Assembly: GCF_019112525.1 (NCBI RefSeq)
Contig: NZ_CP077800.1
Span: 1,984,001-2,048,000, forward strand
Source of the DNA: Modestobacter sp. L9-4
Lineage (GTDB): Bacteria > Actinomycetota > Actinomycetes > Mycobacteriales > Geodermatophilaceae
DNA: 64,000 bases
Direction of reading: 5' to 3'
Below are positions 8,017 to 15,458 of this stretch, in pieces; positions within the stretch are counted from its first letter, which is position 1; each line of letters opens with the position of its first letter. A program made the position numbers and the translations under genes. The notes under the pieces are model-generated. The model saw nothing but the letters and a program-made list of their open reading frames with translations. It did no database searches and was not told the DNA's origin.

Positions 8017-9519
8017 TCAGCGCCGGCGGCGGCGGAGGACGAGGGCGAGCAGCAGCGCCAGCACGGTCGCGCCGGCGGCCGGGGCGGCGTACTTCGACAG
8101 CGCGGAGCCGTCGCTGACCTGCAGCCGGTCGATCGGCTTGGGGTCGGCCTCGGCCAGCGGGCGGCGCGGGGAGTCCGGCGTGCCCTTGCCCGGGCCGCCA
8201 CCGGCGGGCCGGTTCGGCGGCGCGGTGGTGCCGGTCGGCGGCTTGCTCGGCGCCTTGCGCGGGGTGACCGGGGCGCTCACCGGCGCCGCGGCCGGGAGGG
8301 TCGCGTCGGCGGCGGGCGCGGTGCTGCTCGCCGCGGGCGCGGTGCTGCTCGCCGCGGGGGCACTGCTGCTCGCCGCGGGAGCGCCGCTGCTGGCCGCCGG
8401 GGCGTTGCCGCTCGCCGCGGGTGTGGTGCTGCTCGCGGCCGGGGAGGTGCCGCTCGCAGCCGGGGAGGTGCCGCCCGCGGCGGGGGCGCCGCCGGCGGGG
8501 GTGGCGTCGTCGGCCGGCAGGCTGATCGCCTGGGTCGTCCCGGAGTCGGGCGCGGGGGGCGTCGCGGCCGCGGCCGCCGTGGAGTCGGCCGGCGGGACGC
8601 TGGCCATGATCGGCGTGGTGGCCGGACCGCCCACCGACGGGACCACCGGCTGGGTGCCCGTGCTCGTCGGGGTGCCGGCGGGCGGCGGGGTGGCTGCGCT
8701 CTTGCGCGGCGGGGCCAGCGGGTCGGGCAGGGTGGAACCGGCCTTGGCCGGCGCGGCCTTCTTGGCGGCGGCCTTGGCGGGCGCGGCCTTCGCTGGCGCT
8801 GCCTTGGCCGGGGTGGCCTTCTTCACCGGCGTCGCGCTCTGCTCGGCGTCCGCGGCCCGGTCGGCCGCCGCACCGGCGACCTTCTTCGCGGCCGCGCCGG
8901 CCTTCCTGGCCGCCTCGCCGGCCGGGGTGTCGCCTGAGGTTCCCTCGATCGACATCGCTGCCTCCTCCACCACTCCTGCGGTCGTCGCCGCCGCCTTGGC
9001 CACCGCCGCGGTGGCCCGCTCCGTGATCGTGGGCTCCGGCGCACCGGCGGCCGGCAGCTCGACGGTCCCGCCGTCACCGGCGGCCAGCTGGGCGGCGAGC
9101 CGGTCGGCGAACTGGTTGAGCATCTTGCCCGCCACGTCGGTCATCACGCCGCGGCCGAACTGGGCCGGGCGCCCGGTGATGGTCAGGTCGCTGGACACCT
9201 CGGCGCGGGTGCCGGTGCCCTCGGCGGTGAGCGTCACGGTCACCGCCGCCGACGCGGTGCCGTTGCCGCGCTGGTCCTTGCCGCGGGCGTCGAGCACGAC
9301 GCGGTGCGCGACCGGGTCGCTCGCGCTGACGCTGACCCTGCCCTGGTAGGTCAGGTTGATCGGCCCGAGCTTGACCTTGATCCGGCCGGCGGCCTCCGGG
9401 CCGTCGACGGAGTCGACGTCGGCCCCGGGCAGACACGGCAGGCTGCGCTCGGCGTCGCTCAGCGCCCGCCAGGCCTCGTCGATCGGCACCGGCAGGGTGA
9501 ACGAGTTCTCGAGCTGCAC
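8017..9519 (-). CDS. CoxG-like SRPBCC protein with repetitive linker and membrane anchor
   Basis: This 500-residue protein has three parts. Residues 1-150 form a CoxG/SRPBCC domain (MQLENSFTLPVPIDEAW start, LPGADV, GKDQRGNGTA), the family that helps place or mature molybdenum CO dehydrogenases. Next is a long low-complexity region: a Lys/Ala/Pro segment like histone H1 tails, then nine heptads of the form SSTAPAA. Last is one transmembrane helix ending in RRRRR. The CoxG domain would face the cytoplasm on a long tether. GTG 9519 follows GGAGG by 8 nt. No CO dehydrogenase genes are nearby, so the partner is unknown. Confidence 0.85.
   Translation of the reverse strand: MQLENSFTLPVPIDEAWRALSDAERSLPCLPGADVDSVDGPEAAGRIKVKLGPINLTYQGRVSVSASDPVAHRVVLDARGKDQRGNGTASAAVTVTLTAEGTGTRAEVSSDLTITGRPAQFGRGVMTDVAGKMLNQFADRLAAQLAAGDGGTVELPAAGAPEPTITERATAAVAKAAATTAGVVEEAAMSIEGTSGDTPAGEAARKAGAAAKKVAGAAADRAADAEQSATPVKKATPAKAAPAKAAPAKAAAKKAAPAKAGSTLPDPLAPPRKSAATPPPAGTPTSTGTQPVVPSVGGPATTPIMASVPPADSTAAAAATPPAPDSGTTQAISLPADDATPAGGAPAAGGTSPAASGTSPAASSTTPAASGNAPAASSGAPAASSSAPAASSTAPAASSTAPAADATLPAAAPVSAPVTPRKAPSKPPTGTTAPPNRPAGGGPGKGTPDSPRRPLAEADPKPIDRLQVSDGSALSKYAAPAAGATVLALLLALVLRRRRR
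8287..8475 (-). repeat. Nine 21-nt tandem repeats coding for SSTAPAA-type heptads
   Basis: Nine consecutive 21-nt units encode heptads such as SGTSPAA, SSTTPAA, SSGAPAA and SSTAPAA. Two neighbouring units are identical at the protein level, which points to recent slippage. The repeat lies in frame inside the CoxG-like gene. Confidence 0.85.
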
Positions 9520-9665
9520 TGCAGGACCTCCGAGGGCGGGCGACGGGGCGGTACGGCCTGACCCCCTACATCCGACCATGTCCGGGACGGCGGCGCAGGC
9601 GCGGGCCCGACGGCGCGCCGCAGCGGCCTCCCCATCGTTGTGACGGACCGGTCCGGGACGACGGC

Positions 9666-10925
9666 TCAGCGACCGGCCAGCGCCCGGTGCCGGACCCGCG
9701 CGGAGGCGGCCAGGAAGACCAGCCCGACGGCGGCCAGCCCCACGCCGACCGCACTGGGCGCCCGGTAGCCCAGCCCGGCGGCGATGACCAGCCCGCCCAG
9801 CCACGCGCCGAGGGCGTTGGCGGCGTTGAGCGCGGAGTGGTTGAGCGCAGCGCCCAGCATCTGGGCGTCGCCGGCGACCTCCATCAGCCGGAGCTGGAGC
9901 AGCACCACCATCGTCGAGGCGGCCGCGGCGACGGCGAACACCGTGGCGGTCAGCGCCACGATCTGGCCGGCGGCCAGCACCATCACCCCGAGCAGCACGC
10001 CGACGGCGATCGTGGCGCCCACCAACGAGCGGAACAGGGCACGGTCGGCGAGCCGTCCGCCCAGCGCCGTCCCGAGCACGCCGCCGAGGCCGAAGGCCAG
10101 CAGCACCACGGGCACGAAGCCGGCCGAGGTGTGCGCCTCGTCGGTGACAGTCGGGGCGATGTAGCTGTACATGGCGAACATGCCGCCGAACCCCACCGTG
10201 GCCACGAGCAGCGTCAGGACCACCTGCGGACGGCGGAGCGCACCCAGCTCGGAGCGCAGCGTCGCCTCCGCCCGCCCCGGGACCGACGGCACGACGGCCA
10301 GCACGGCGACCACCGACAGCGCGCCCACCACGACGACGGCCCAGTACGCCGAGCGCCAGCCCAGGTGCTGACCCAGCCAGGTCGCGGCGGGCACGCCGGC
10401 CACGTTCGCCGACGCCAGGCCCAGCATCACCGAGCTGACCGCCCGGCCGCGCTGGTGGGCCGGCACGAGGGAGGCCGCGATCAGCGAGGCGACGCCGAAG
10501 TAGGCGCCGTGCGGCAGCCCGGCGACGAACCGGGCCAGCAGCAGGCTGGTGAAACCGGGGGCCACGGCGCTGAGGGTGTTGCCGGCGATGAAGGCCACGA
10601 GCAGGCCGATGGCCAGCGAGCGGCGCGGGAGCCGGGCGCCGAGCGCGGCGATGGTGGGGGCGCCGACCACCACGCCGAGTGCGTAGGCGGAGATGAGGTG
10701 CCCGCCCGAGGGGATGCTCGCCTGCACCCCGGAGGCGATGTCGGGCAGCAGCCCCATGGTGACGAACTCCGTGGTGCCGATCGCGAAGCCGCCGAGCGCC
10801 AGCGCCACGATCGCCAGCACCGCCGTGCGGGTCGCGGGGTGGGTCGGGGCCTGCGTCGTCTCGACGGGAGGGGCTGCACTCACAGCAGGGGCCAAGACGT
10901 GGCCCGGCGGCGGCATTCCGCGCAC
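9666..10925 (-). CDS. MFS exporter, DHA1 AraJ/YdhP-like
   Basis: This 419-residue 12-helix major facilitator carries the DHA1 signature FAIGTTEFVTMGLLP in helix 1, a hallmark of the AraJ/PbuE/YdhP group of sugar, purine and drug effluxers. It also has the usual GARLPRRS loop between helices 2 and 3. It is a proton-coupled inner-membrane exporter of unknown substrate. ATG 10925 is the first start, with ATG 10916 and GTG 10898 as alternatives; the N-terminal 30 residues are poorly conserved in type. It is divergent from the Fn3-like gene across a 110-bp gap. Confidence 0.88.
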   Translation of the reverse strand: MRGMPPPGHVLAPAVSAAPPVETTQAPTHPATRTAVLAIVALALGGFAIGTTEFVTMGLLPDIASGVQASIPSGGHLISAYALGVVVGAPTIAALGARLPRRSLAIGLLVAFIAGNTLSAVAPGFTSLLLARFVAGLPHGAYFGVASLIAASLVPAHQRGRAVSSVMLGLASANVAGVPAATWLGQHLGWRSAYWAVVVVGALSVVAVLAVVPSVPGRAEATLRSELGALRRPQVVLTLLVATVGFGGMFAMYSYIAPTVTDEAHTSAGFVPVVLLAFGLGGVLGTALGGRLADRALFRSLVGATIAVGVLLGVMVLAAGQIVALTATVFAVAAAASTMVVLLQLRLMEVAGDAQMLGAALNHSALNAANALGAWLGGLVIAAGLGYRAPSAVGVGLAAVGLVFLAASARVRHRALAGR

Positions 10926-11035
10926 CGGTGGTCCGTCGCGCGGTCCTGCTCACAGGCAGCCGGTGCCGGGTTCGGCAACAGCTCCGGCCCCGACGTGCCG
11001 ATCATCCTCGGAGGACCAGGGATGGGAGATCGCTC

Positions 11036-11827
11036 ATGGCGGCACAGCAGCGTCCGGCTCAGCGGCGTCCGGCACCGGGGAAGGGCACCCGCCCGGCGGC
11101 GGGCCGGACCACGCGTCCGGCAGCTCGCCGTCCGCAGCGGCGACCGCGCAACCGGCTGGGCTGGCTGGCCCCGGCGCTGCTGGTGGGCGCGGTGGCGGTG
11201 ATCGCCGGCGTCCAGGTGGCCCCGGTGGTGGTCGAGCTGACCGCCTCGGGCACCGAGGTGACCAACGGCATCGCCCGGCAGCAGCTGCTGGACACCACGC
11301 TGCCGGACAGGGCGGTCGGCATGTCCGGCACCGGCCAGGCCGGGATGGGCGGCGAGGAGATCAGTGCGGTGGCCGCCCAGGGCGCGCGCAGCGGCGGGTT
11401 CGCCGTCCCGCAGCCGCCCCGGCCGGTCGGCATCACGGTGCCGGTCGACACCTCGTACGGCGTCGTGCCGCGGTACACGCCACGGCCGGACCCCTGCGGC
11501 AGCTCGACGACGCCGCGGCGGATCGTGCCGAACGCGGTGGCCGGGCCGGGGTCGGCGACGGTGACGTGGCTGGCGGACTCCCGCGAGGAGGTGCTGTCCT
11601 ACCGCGTCTCGGCGGTCAGCCAGGAGCTGGTCGGGGGCGAGCAGGCGGGCCCGGTCCCGGTGACGGTGGCCAGGCCCGCGACCTGCTCGGAGCTGAGCGC
11701 GACGATCACCGGCCTGGTGCCGGGTGACGCCTACGTCATCTGGATGGAGGAGGAGGTCCGCTCCCGCACCACCGGGGTGGCCCGGATGGTGGAGGTCGGG
11801 ATCTCCGCCCCGGTCGTCATCGGCTGA
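11036..11827 (+). CDS. Membrane-anchored Fn3-like extracellular protein
   Basis: This 263-residue protein begins with a very basic, Pro/Gln/Arg-rich cytoplasmic tail (residues 1-40), followed by one transmembrane helix (about 41-63). The extracytoplasmic part ends in a fibronectin type III-like fold (PGSATVTWLA ... ATITGLVPGDAYVIWM). Two cysteines (DPCGSS, ATCSEL) could form a disulfide outside the cell. No enzyme motif is seen. GGGAG lies upstream of ATG 11036. The function is unknown; an adhesive or scaffold role is only a guess. Confidence 0.7.
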   Translation: MAAQQRPAQRRPAPGKGTRPAAGRTTRPAARRPQRRPRNRLGWLAPALLVGAVAVIAGVQVAPVVVELTASGTEVTNGIARQQLLDTTLPDRAVGMSGTGQAGMGGEEISAVAAQGARSGGFAVPQPPRPVGITVPVDTSYGVVPRYTPRPDPCGSSTTPRRIVPNAVAGPGSATVTWLADSREEVLSYRVSAVSQELVGGEQAGPVPVTVARPATCSELSATITGLVPGDAYVIWMEEEVRSRTTGVARMVEVGISAPVVIG

Positions 11828-11837
11828 CGACCGGGGC
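11807..11837. terminator. Hairpin overlapping the Fn3 gene stop
   Basis: The arms 11807-11817 and 11827-11837 form a perfect 11-bp stem with a 9-nt loop that contains the TGA stop of the Fn3-like gene. It lies just before the end of the convergent MFS gene (11845) and probably terminates in both directions. Confidence 0.65.
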
Positions 11838-11844
11838 GGGCAGG

Positions 11845-13161
11845 TCAGTGCGCGACGACCGCAGCGCTGTCGCGGTCCGGGTCGGCCAGCTGCCACGGCC
11901 GGACGACGACCACCAGGACGACGATGGCGAGCACGAGCGACCCGACGATCACCGTGCCCATGGCCACCGCGTCGTTGCCCAGCAGGCCGACCAGCGGGGA
12001 GACCGCCGCGCCGACGCCGAACTGCACGGCGCCCAGCAGTGCGGCCGCGGTACCGGCCTTCTCGCCGTGCCGGGACAGCGCGAGCGCCGGGGCGTTGGGC
12101 AGGGCCAGGCCGACGGCGAACAGCACCGCCCACAGCGGGGCGGCGACACCGAACAGGCCACCGGTGTCGGTGAGGGCCAGCACGAGCAGCGTCGCGCCCG
12201 CGAGGGCACCGGCGATCGTGCCGGCGACCAGGATCCTCGCGGTGGCGAACCAGCGCAGCAGGACCGGGTTGAGCTGGGTGGCGGCGATGAGGAACACCGC
12301 ACCGGCGCCGAAGAGCAGGCCGAACTGCTGCTCGTCGAGGCCGAACTCGTCCTGGTAGACGAACGAGGAGCCCGACACGTAGGCGAACAGCCCGGCCATG
12401 GTCAGGCCGGCGACGAGCACAAGGCCGACGTAGGCCCGGTCGTGGAACAGCGAGCCGTAGCTGCGCAGCGTGCCGGCGACCCCGTTGCTGCTGCGGCGCT
12501 CGGGCGGCAGCGTCTCGCGGACGGCGAAGAAGCCCATGGCGACCAGCAGCACGCCGTAGACGGCCAGGAGCGCGAAGACCCCGCGCCAGGAGGTGAAGCG
12601 CAGGATCTCCCCGCCGATGGTGGGCGCGAGCACCGGCGCGACGCCGAGCACCAGGAACAGCCGGGACAGCATCGTGGCCGCGGCCCGGCCGTCGAACAGG
12701 TCCCGGACGACGGCGATCGCGATGACCGCACCGGCCGCCGCACCCGCGCCCTGCAGCACGCGCAGCAGGCCGAGGACGGCGACGTTCGGGGCGACGAGCA
12801 CCAGCAGCGAGGCCAGGACGTGCAGCGACGTGCCGATCAGCAGCGGGGTGCGGCGGCCGTAGCGGTCCGACAGCGGGCCGAGCACGAGCTGGCCGAGCGC
12901 GAGCCCGACCAGGGTGCCGGTGAGCGTGAGCTGGACCGCCGAGGAGGTGGTCTGCAGCTCGTCGGTGATCGTCGGCAGCGCCGGCAGGTACATGTCGATG
13001 GTCAGCGGGCCGAGCGCGACGAACGCGCCCAGCGTCAGCGCGGTGCGGGCGGTCCTCGGCTTCTCGGCCACCGGCGACGGCAGCGCGTCCAGCTGGGCCT
13101 GGGTGACGGGCCGGCCGACCGACGGGGCGGTCGTCCGGGTGTCGTCGGATGTGGCGGTCAT
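11845..13161 (-). CDS. MFS drug exporter, Bcr/CflA family
   Basis: This 438-residue, 12-helix transporter is of the Bcr/CflA type (bicyclomycin, chloramphenicol and sulfonamide resistance family). Signatures are GPLTIDMYLPALPTI in helix 1, GPLSDRYGRR in the 2-3 loop, and RVLQGAGAAAG in helix 4. The frame is open upstream to 13239, but GGAGGG sits 5 nt before ATG 13161, which I take as the start. It stands alone between the Fn3-like gene and the isochorismatase. The substrate is unknown. Confidence 0.9.
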   Translation of the reverse strand: MTATSDDTRTTAPSVGRPVTQAQLDALPSPVAEKPRTARTALTLGAFVALGPLTIDMYLPALPTITDELQTTSSAVQLTLTGTLVGLALGQLVLGPLSDRYGRRTPLLIGTSLHVLASLLVLVAPNVAVLGLLRVLQGAGAAAGAVIAIAVVRDLFDGRAAATMLSRLFLVLGVAPVLAPTIGGEILRFTSWRGVFALLAVYGVLLVAMGFFAVRETLPPERRSSNGVAGTLRSYGSLFHDRAYVGLVLVAGLTMAGLFAYVSGSSFVYQDEFGLDEQQFGLLFGAGAVFLIAATQLNPVLLRWFATARILVAGTIAGALAGATLLVLALTDTGGLFGVAAPLWAVLFAVGLALPNAPALALSRHGEKAGTAAALLGAVQFGVGAAVSPLVGLLGNDAVAMGTVIVGSLVLAIVVLVVVVRPWQLADPDRDSAAVVAH

Positions 13162-13253
13162 GGGTCCCTCCATCGGCGCGGTGCTCACGCTGGACCGACG
13201 TTGGTCACGCTCGCAGTACAGGGGGCTCCAAGCGTGCACAGAGCAACGACATT

Positions 13254-13277
13254 CCCGGGCCCGGCGCGCCGCCCGGG
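13254..13277 (-). terminator. Hairpin after the isochorismatase gene
   Basis: CCCGGGC (13254-13260) pairs with GCCCGGG (13271-13277) just beyond the isochorismatase stop at 13279. The loop is GC-rich and may pair further. It separates the NCS1-isochorismatase operon from the downstream MFS gene. Confidence 0.45.
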
Positions 13278-13278
13278 C

Positions 13279-13812
13279 TCACCGTGCGGCGAGCACCTCG
13301 TCGGTGGTGGTCAGCGTGATCAACGGGGCGTAGAGGGCCATCGCGGCCAGGGCACGCCCGTGGTCGGCGTCGGTCGCCCCGGCGCAGGCGTCGGTGACCA
13401 CCTGCACCGGCACGCCGGCGTCCGCGGCGGGCAGCGCCGTGGACAGCACGCAGCAGTCGGTGGAGACCCCGGCGAGCAGCAGCGGGCCGTCGCCGGTGAG
13501 CTCGGCCAGCTCCGGGCCCCACTTGCCGAAGGTCGTCGCGTCGAGCACCGGTGCGCCGTCCGGGTCGTCGAGGAGCGCGTACAGCGGGGCGTCCGGCGGC
13601 TGGAGGGCGAAGGGGAACTGGGCGTAGTAGGGCACCCACGCACCCGTCGGCTCGGCCGGCGCGACGAAGCGGGTGTGCACGACCCGGCCCGCGAACGCCG
13701 CGGTGAGCCGGCGGATGGCGGGGTGGACCGCCGCGAACCCGGGCGCGCCCCACGGCGACCCGGGGTCGGCGAAGACGTGCTGGACGTCGATCACCGCGAG
13801 CAGCGCGGTCAC
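13279..13812 (-). CDS. Isochorismatase family cysteine hydrolase
   Basis: This 177-residue cytosolic hydrolase has the catalytic triad of the nicotinamidase/isochorismatase fold: Asp in LAVIDVQ, Lys in TFGKWGP, and Cys in GVSTDCCVLS. The two adjacent cysteines are common in the family. GTG 13812 overlaps the stop of the NCS1 permease (GTGA), so the enzyme is made with the transporter. The pairing suggests that it hydrolyses an amide or ureide derived from the imported nucleobase-like compound. Nicotinamide or a pyrimidine or purine breakdown product are options I cannot separate. Confidence 0.85.
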   Translation of the reverse strand: MTALLAVIDVQHVFADPGSPWGAPGFAAVHPAIRRLTAAFAGRVVHTRFVAPAEPTGAWVPYYAQFPFALQPPDAPLYALLDDPDGAPVLDATTFGKWGPELAELTGDGPLLLAGVSTDCCVLSTALPAADAGVPVQVVTDACAGATDADHGRALAAMALYAPLITLTTTDEVLAAR

Positions 13813-15284
13813 GCCGCCTCCTGGCGGCGGACCGCCCCGCGGCGCAGCAGCAGCGTGCCGAGGAACCCGACGACCAGGGCGACCAGGACACCGAGGTTGG
13901 CGTAGGCCCACGCGCCGTCCCGGCCGCCCAGCCCGACCGGGCCCAGCAGGTAGCCCTGCCAGTCCAGCCAGCCGGCGTAGGAGTTGGTCACCAGACCCCA
14001 GCCCAGCACCGTCCCGAGCGCCAGGAGCAGCAGCGGCACCGGCTGGGCGGCGCCGTAGCGGCCGCGCGGGTCGTAGAGGTCGGCCTCGGCGTAGTCGCGG
14101 CGGCGCAGCAGCAGGTCGGCCAGGAAGATCCCGCACCAGGCCGCGACCGGGACGCCGAGGGTGATCAGGAAGCCCTGGAACTGGGTGAAGAAGGTGCCCT
14201 CGGCGAGGAAGACCACCCAGATGGCGCCCAGCACCATCAGCACGCCGTCGATGGAGGCGGCGACCGGGCGGGGCACCCGGGCGCCGGCGGCCAGCAGCGC
14301 CAGGCCGGAGGAGTAGATGTCCAGCACCGCGCCGCCGACCAGGCCGAGCACGGCCACCACGGCGAAGGGCACCAGGAACCAGGTGGGCAGCAGGGTGGCC
14401 AGCGCACCGATCGGGTCGGCGCTGATCGCGGTGGACAGGTCACCCGACGACCCGGCGAGCAGCAGGCCGAACACCAGCAGCAACACCGGCGCCAGCGCCG
14501 ACCCGAACGTCGTCCAGCCGACGACGCCGCGGGTGGACGCCGTGCGCGGCAGGTAGCGCGAGTAGTCGGCGGCGGCGTTGACCCAGCCGAAGCCGTACCC
14601 GGTCATCACCAGCACCAGCGCGCCGATGAACAGCTCCGCCGACCCGCTGGGCAGGGCGGTGACCGCGGACCAGTCGACGTCGTCGAGGACCAGCACCAGG
14701 TAGACGACGGTGAGCACCCCGGTGACCACGGTGATCACCGCCTGCATGCGCATGATCAGGTCGAACCCGAGCACGCCGCCGGCCACCACCAGCGCGGCGA
14801 CCACGAGCAGGGCGACCACCTTCGTCGCCGTCCCGCCGCCCCAGCCGAGCTCGGTGAGCACGGTGGCCGTGGCCAGCGTCGCGAGCGAGGTCAGCACGGT
14901 CTCCCAGCCGACCGTCAGCACCCAGGACAGGACGGCGGGGACGCGGCCGCCGGTGACGCCGAAGGCGGCGCGACTGAGCACCAGCGTGGGCGCCGAGCCC
15001 CGCTTGCCGGCGATCGCGACCAGGCCGCAGAGCGCGAAGCTGACGACGATGCCGACGACCCCGGCGACCACCGCCTGCCAGAAGCCGATGCCGAACCCCA
15101 GGGTGAAGGCGCCGTAGGACAGGCCCAGCACGCTGACGTTGGCGCCGAACCACGGCCAGAACAGCTGCCGCGGCGTGCCCTTGCGCTCGGCCTCGGCGAT
15201 GACGTTGATGCCGTTGGTCTCCACCGCCAGCCGCGGCGGGGGCGCCTCGTACGGCGGCTGCGAGCCGGTCACCTGGTGCGCCAT
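13809..15284 (-). CDS. NCS1 family nucleobase:cation symporter (cytosine/purine permease)
   Basis: This 491-residue, 12-helix symporter belongs to the purine-cytosine permease branch of NCS1. Recognisable are FWPWFGANVSVLGLSYGAF early on, the GVTGGRVPAVLSW segment, and GYGFGWVNAAADYSRYLPR, part of the substrate and sodium site. It would import cytosine, a purine or a related compound with H+ or Na+. ATG 15284 gives the standard N-terminus, though the frame stays open to 15413. It is followed by the overlapping isochorismatase gene and is divergent from the GGDEF-EAL gene. Confidence 0.9.
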   Translation of the reverse strand: MAHQVTGSQPPYEAPPPRLAVETNGINVIAEAERKGTPRQLFWPWFGANVSVLGLSYGAFTLGFGIGFWQAVVAGVVGIVVSFALCGLVAIAGKRGSAPTLVLSRAAFGVTGGRVPAVLSWVLTVGWETVLTSLATLATATVLTELGWGGGTATKVVALLVVAALVVAGGVLGFDLIMRMQAVITVVTGVLTVVYLVLVLDDVDWSAVTALPSGSAELFIGALVLVMTGYGFGWVNAAADYSRYLPRTASTRGVVGWTTFGSALAPVLLLVFGLLLAGSSGDLSTAISADPIGALATLLPTWFLVPFAVVAVLGLVGGAVLDIYSSGLALLAAGARVPRPVAASIDGVLMVLGAIWVVFLAEGTFFTQFQGFLITLGVPVAAWCGIFLADLLLRRRDYAEADLYDPRGRYGAAQPVPLLLLALGTVLGWGLVTNSYAGWLDWQGYLLGPVGLGGRDGAWAYANLGVLVALVVGFLGTLLLRRGAVRRQEAA

Positions 15285-15414
15285 CTGTCTGCTCCGTCCT
15301 GACCGGCCGAGCCGGGTCCTGGCGGCACCGTACCGACGCGGTCGGACATGTCCTCCGCCGCGGCCGGGGAGACCGCGCTGGACCCGGCCCCCTCTCAAAG
15401 GGTGAGGACGCAAC

Positions 15415-15420
15415 TACATT
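15415..15420 (+). promoter_or_regulatory. Candidate -10 of the GGDEF-EAL gene
   Basis: TACATT lies 38 nt before ATG 15459, in the 174-bp gap shared with the divergent permease gene. No convincing -35 is seen. Confidence 0.35.
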
Positions 15421-15458
15421 GCGTACCAACTTCCGGGGCAGGAGCGCAGAGTCGGGCC

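Noticed and set aside
8287-8475. Possible CRISPR array
   Set aside because: The repeats are 21 nt with no spacers, in frame inside a gene, and code for heptads.
9520-10953. N-terminal extension of the CoxG-like frame through the MFS gene
   Set aside because: It is out of frame with a good MFS protein and has no domain. GGAGG sits before GTG 9519.
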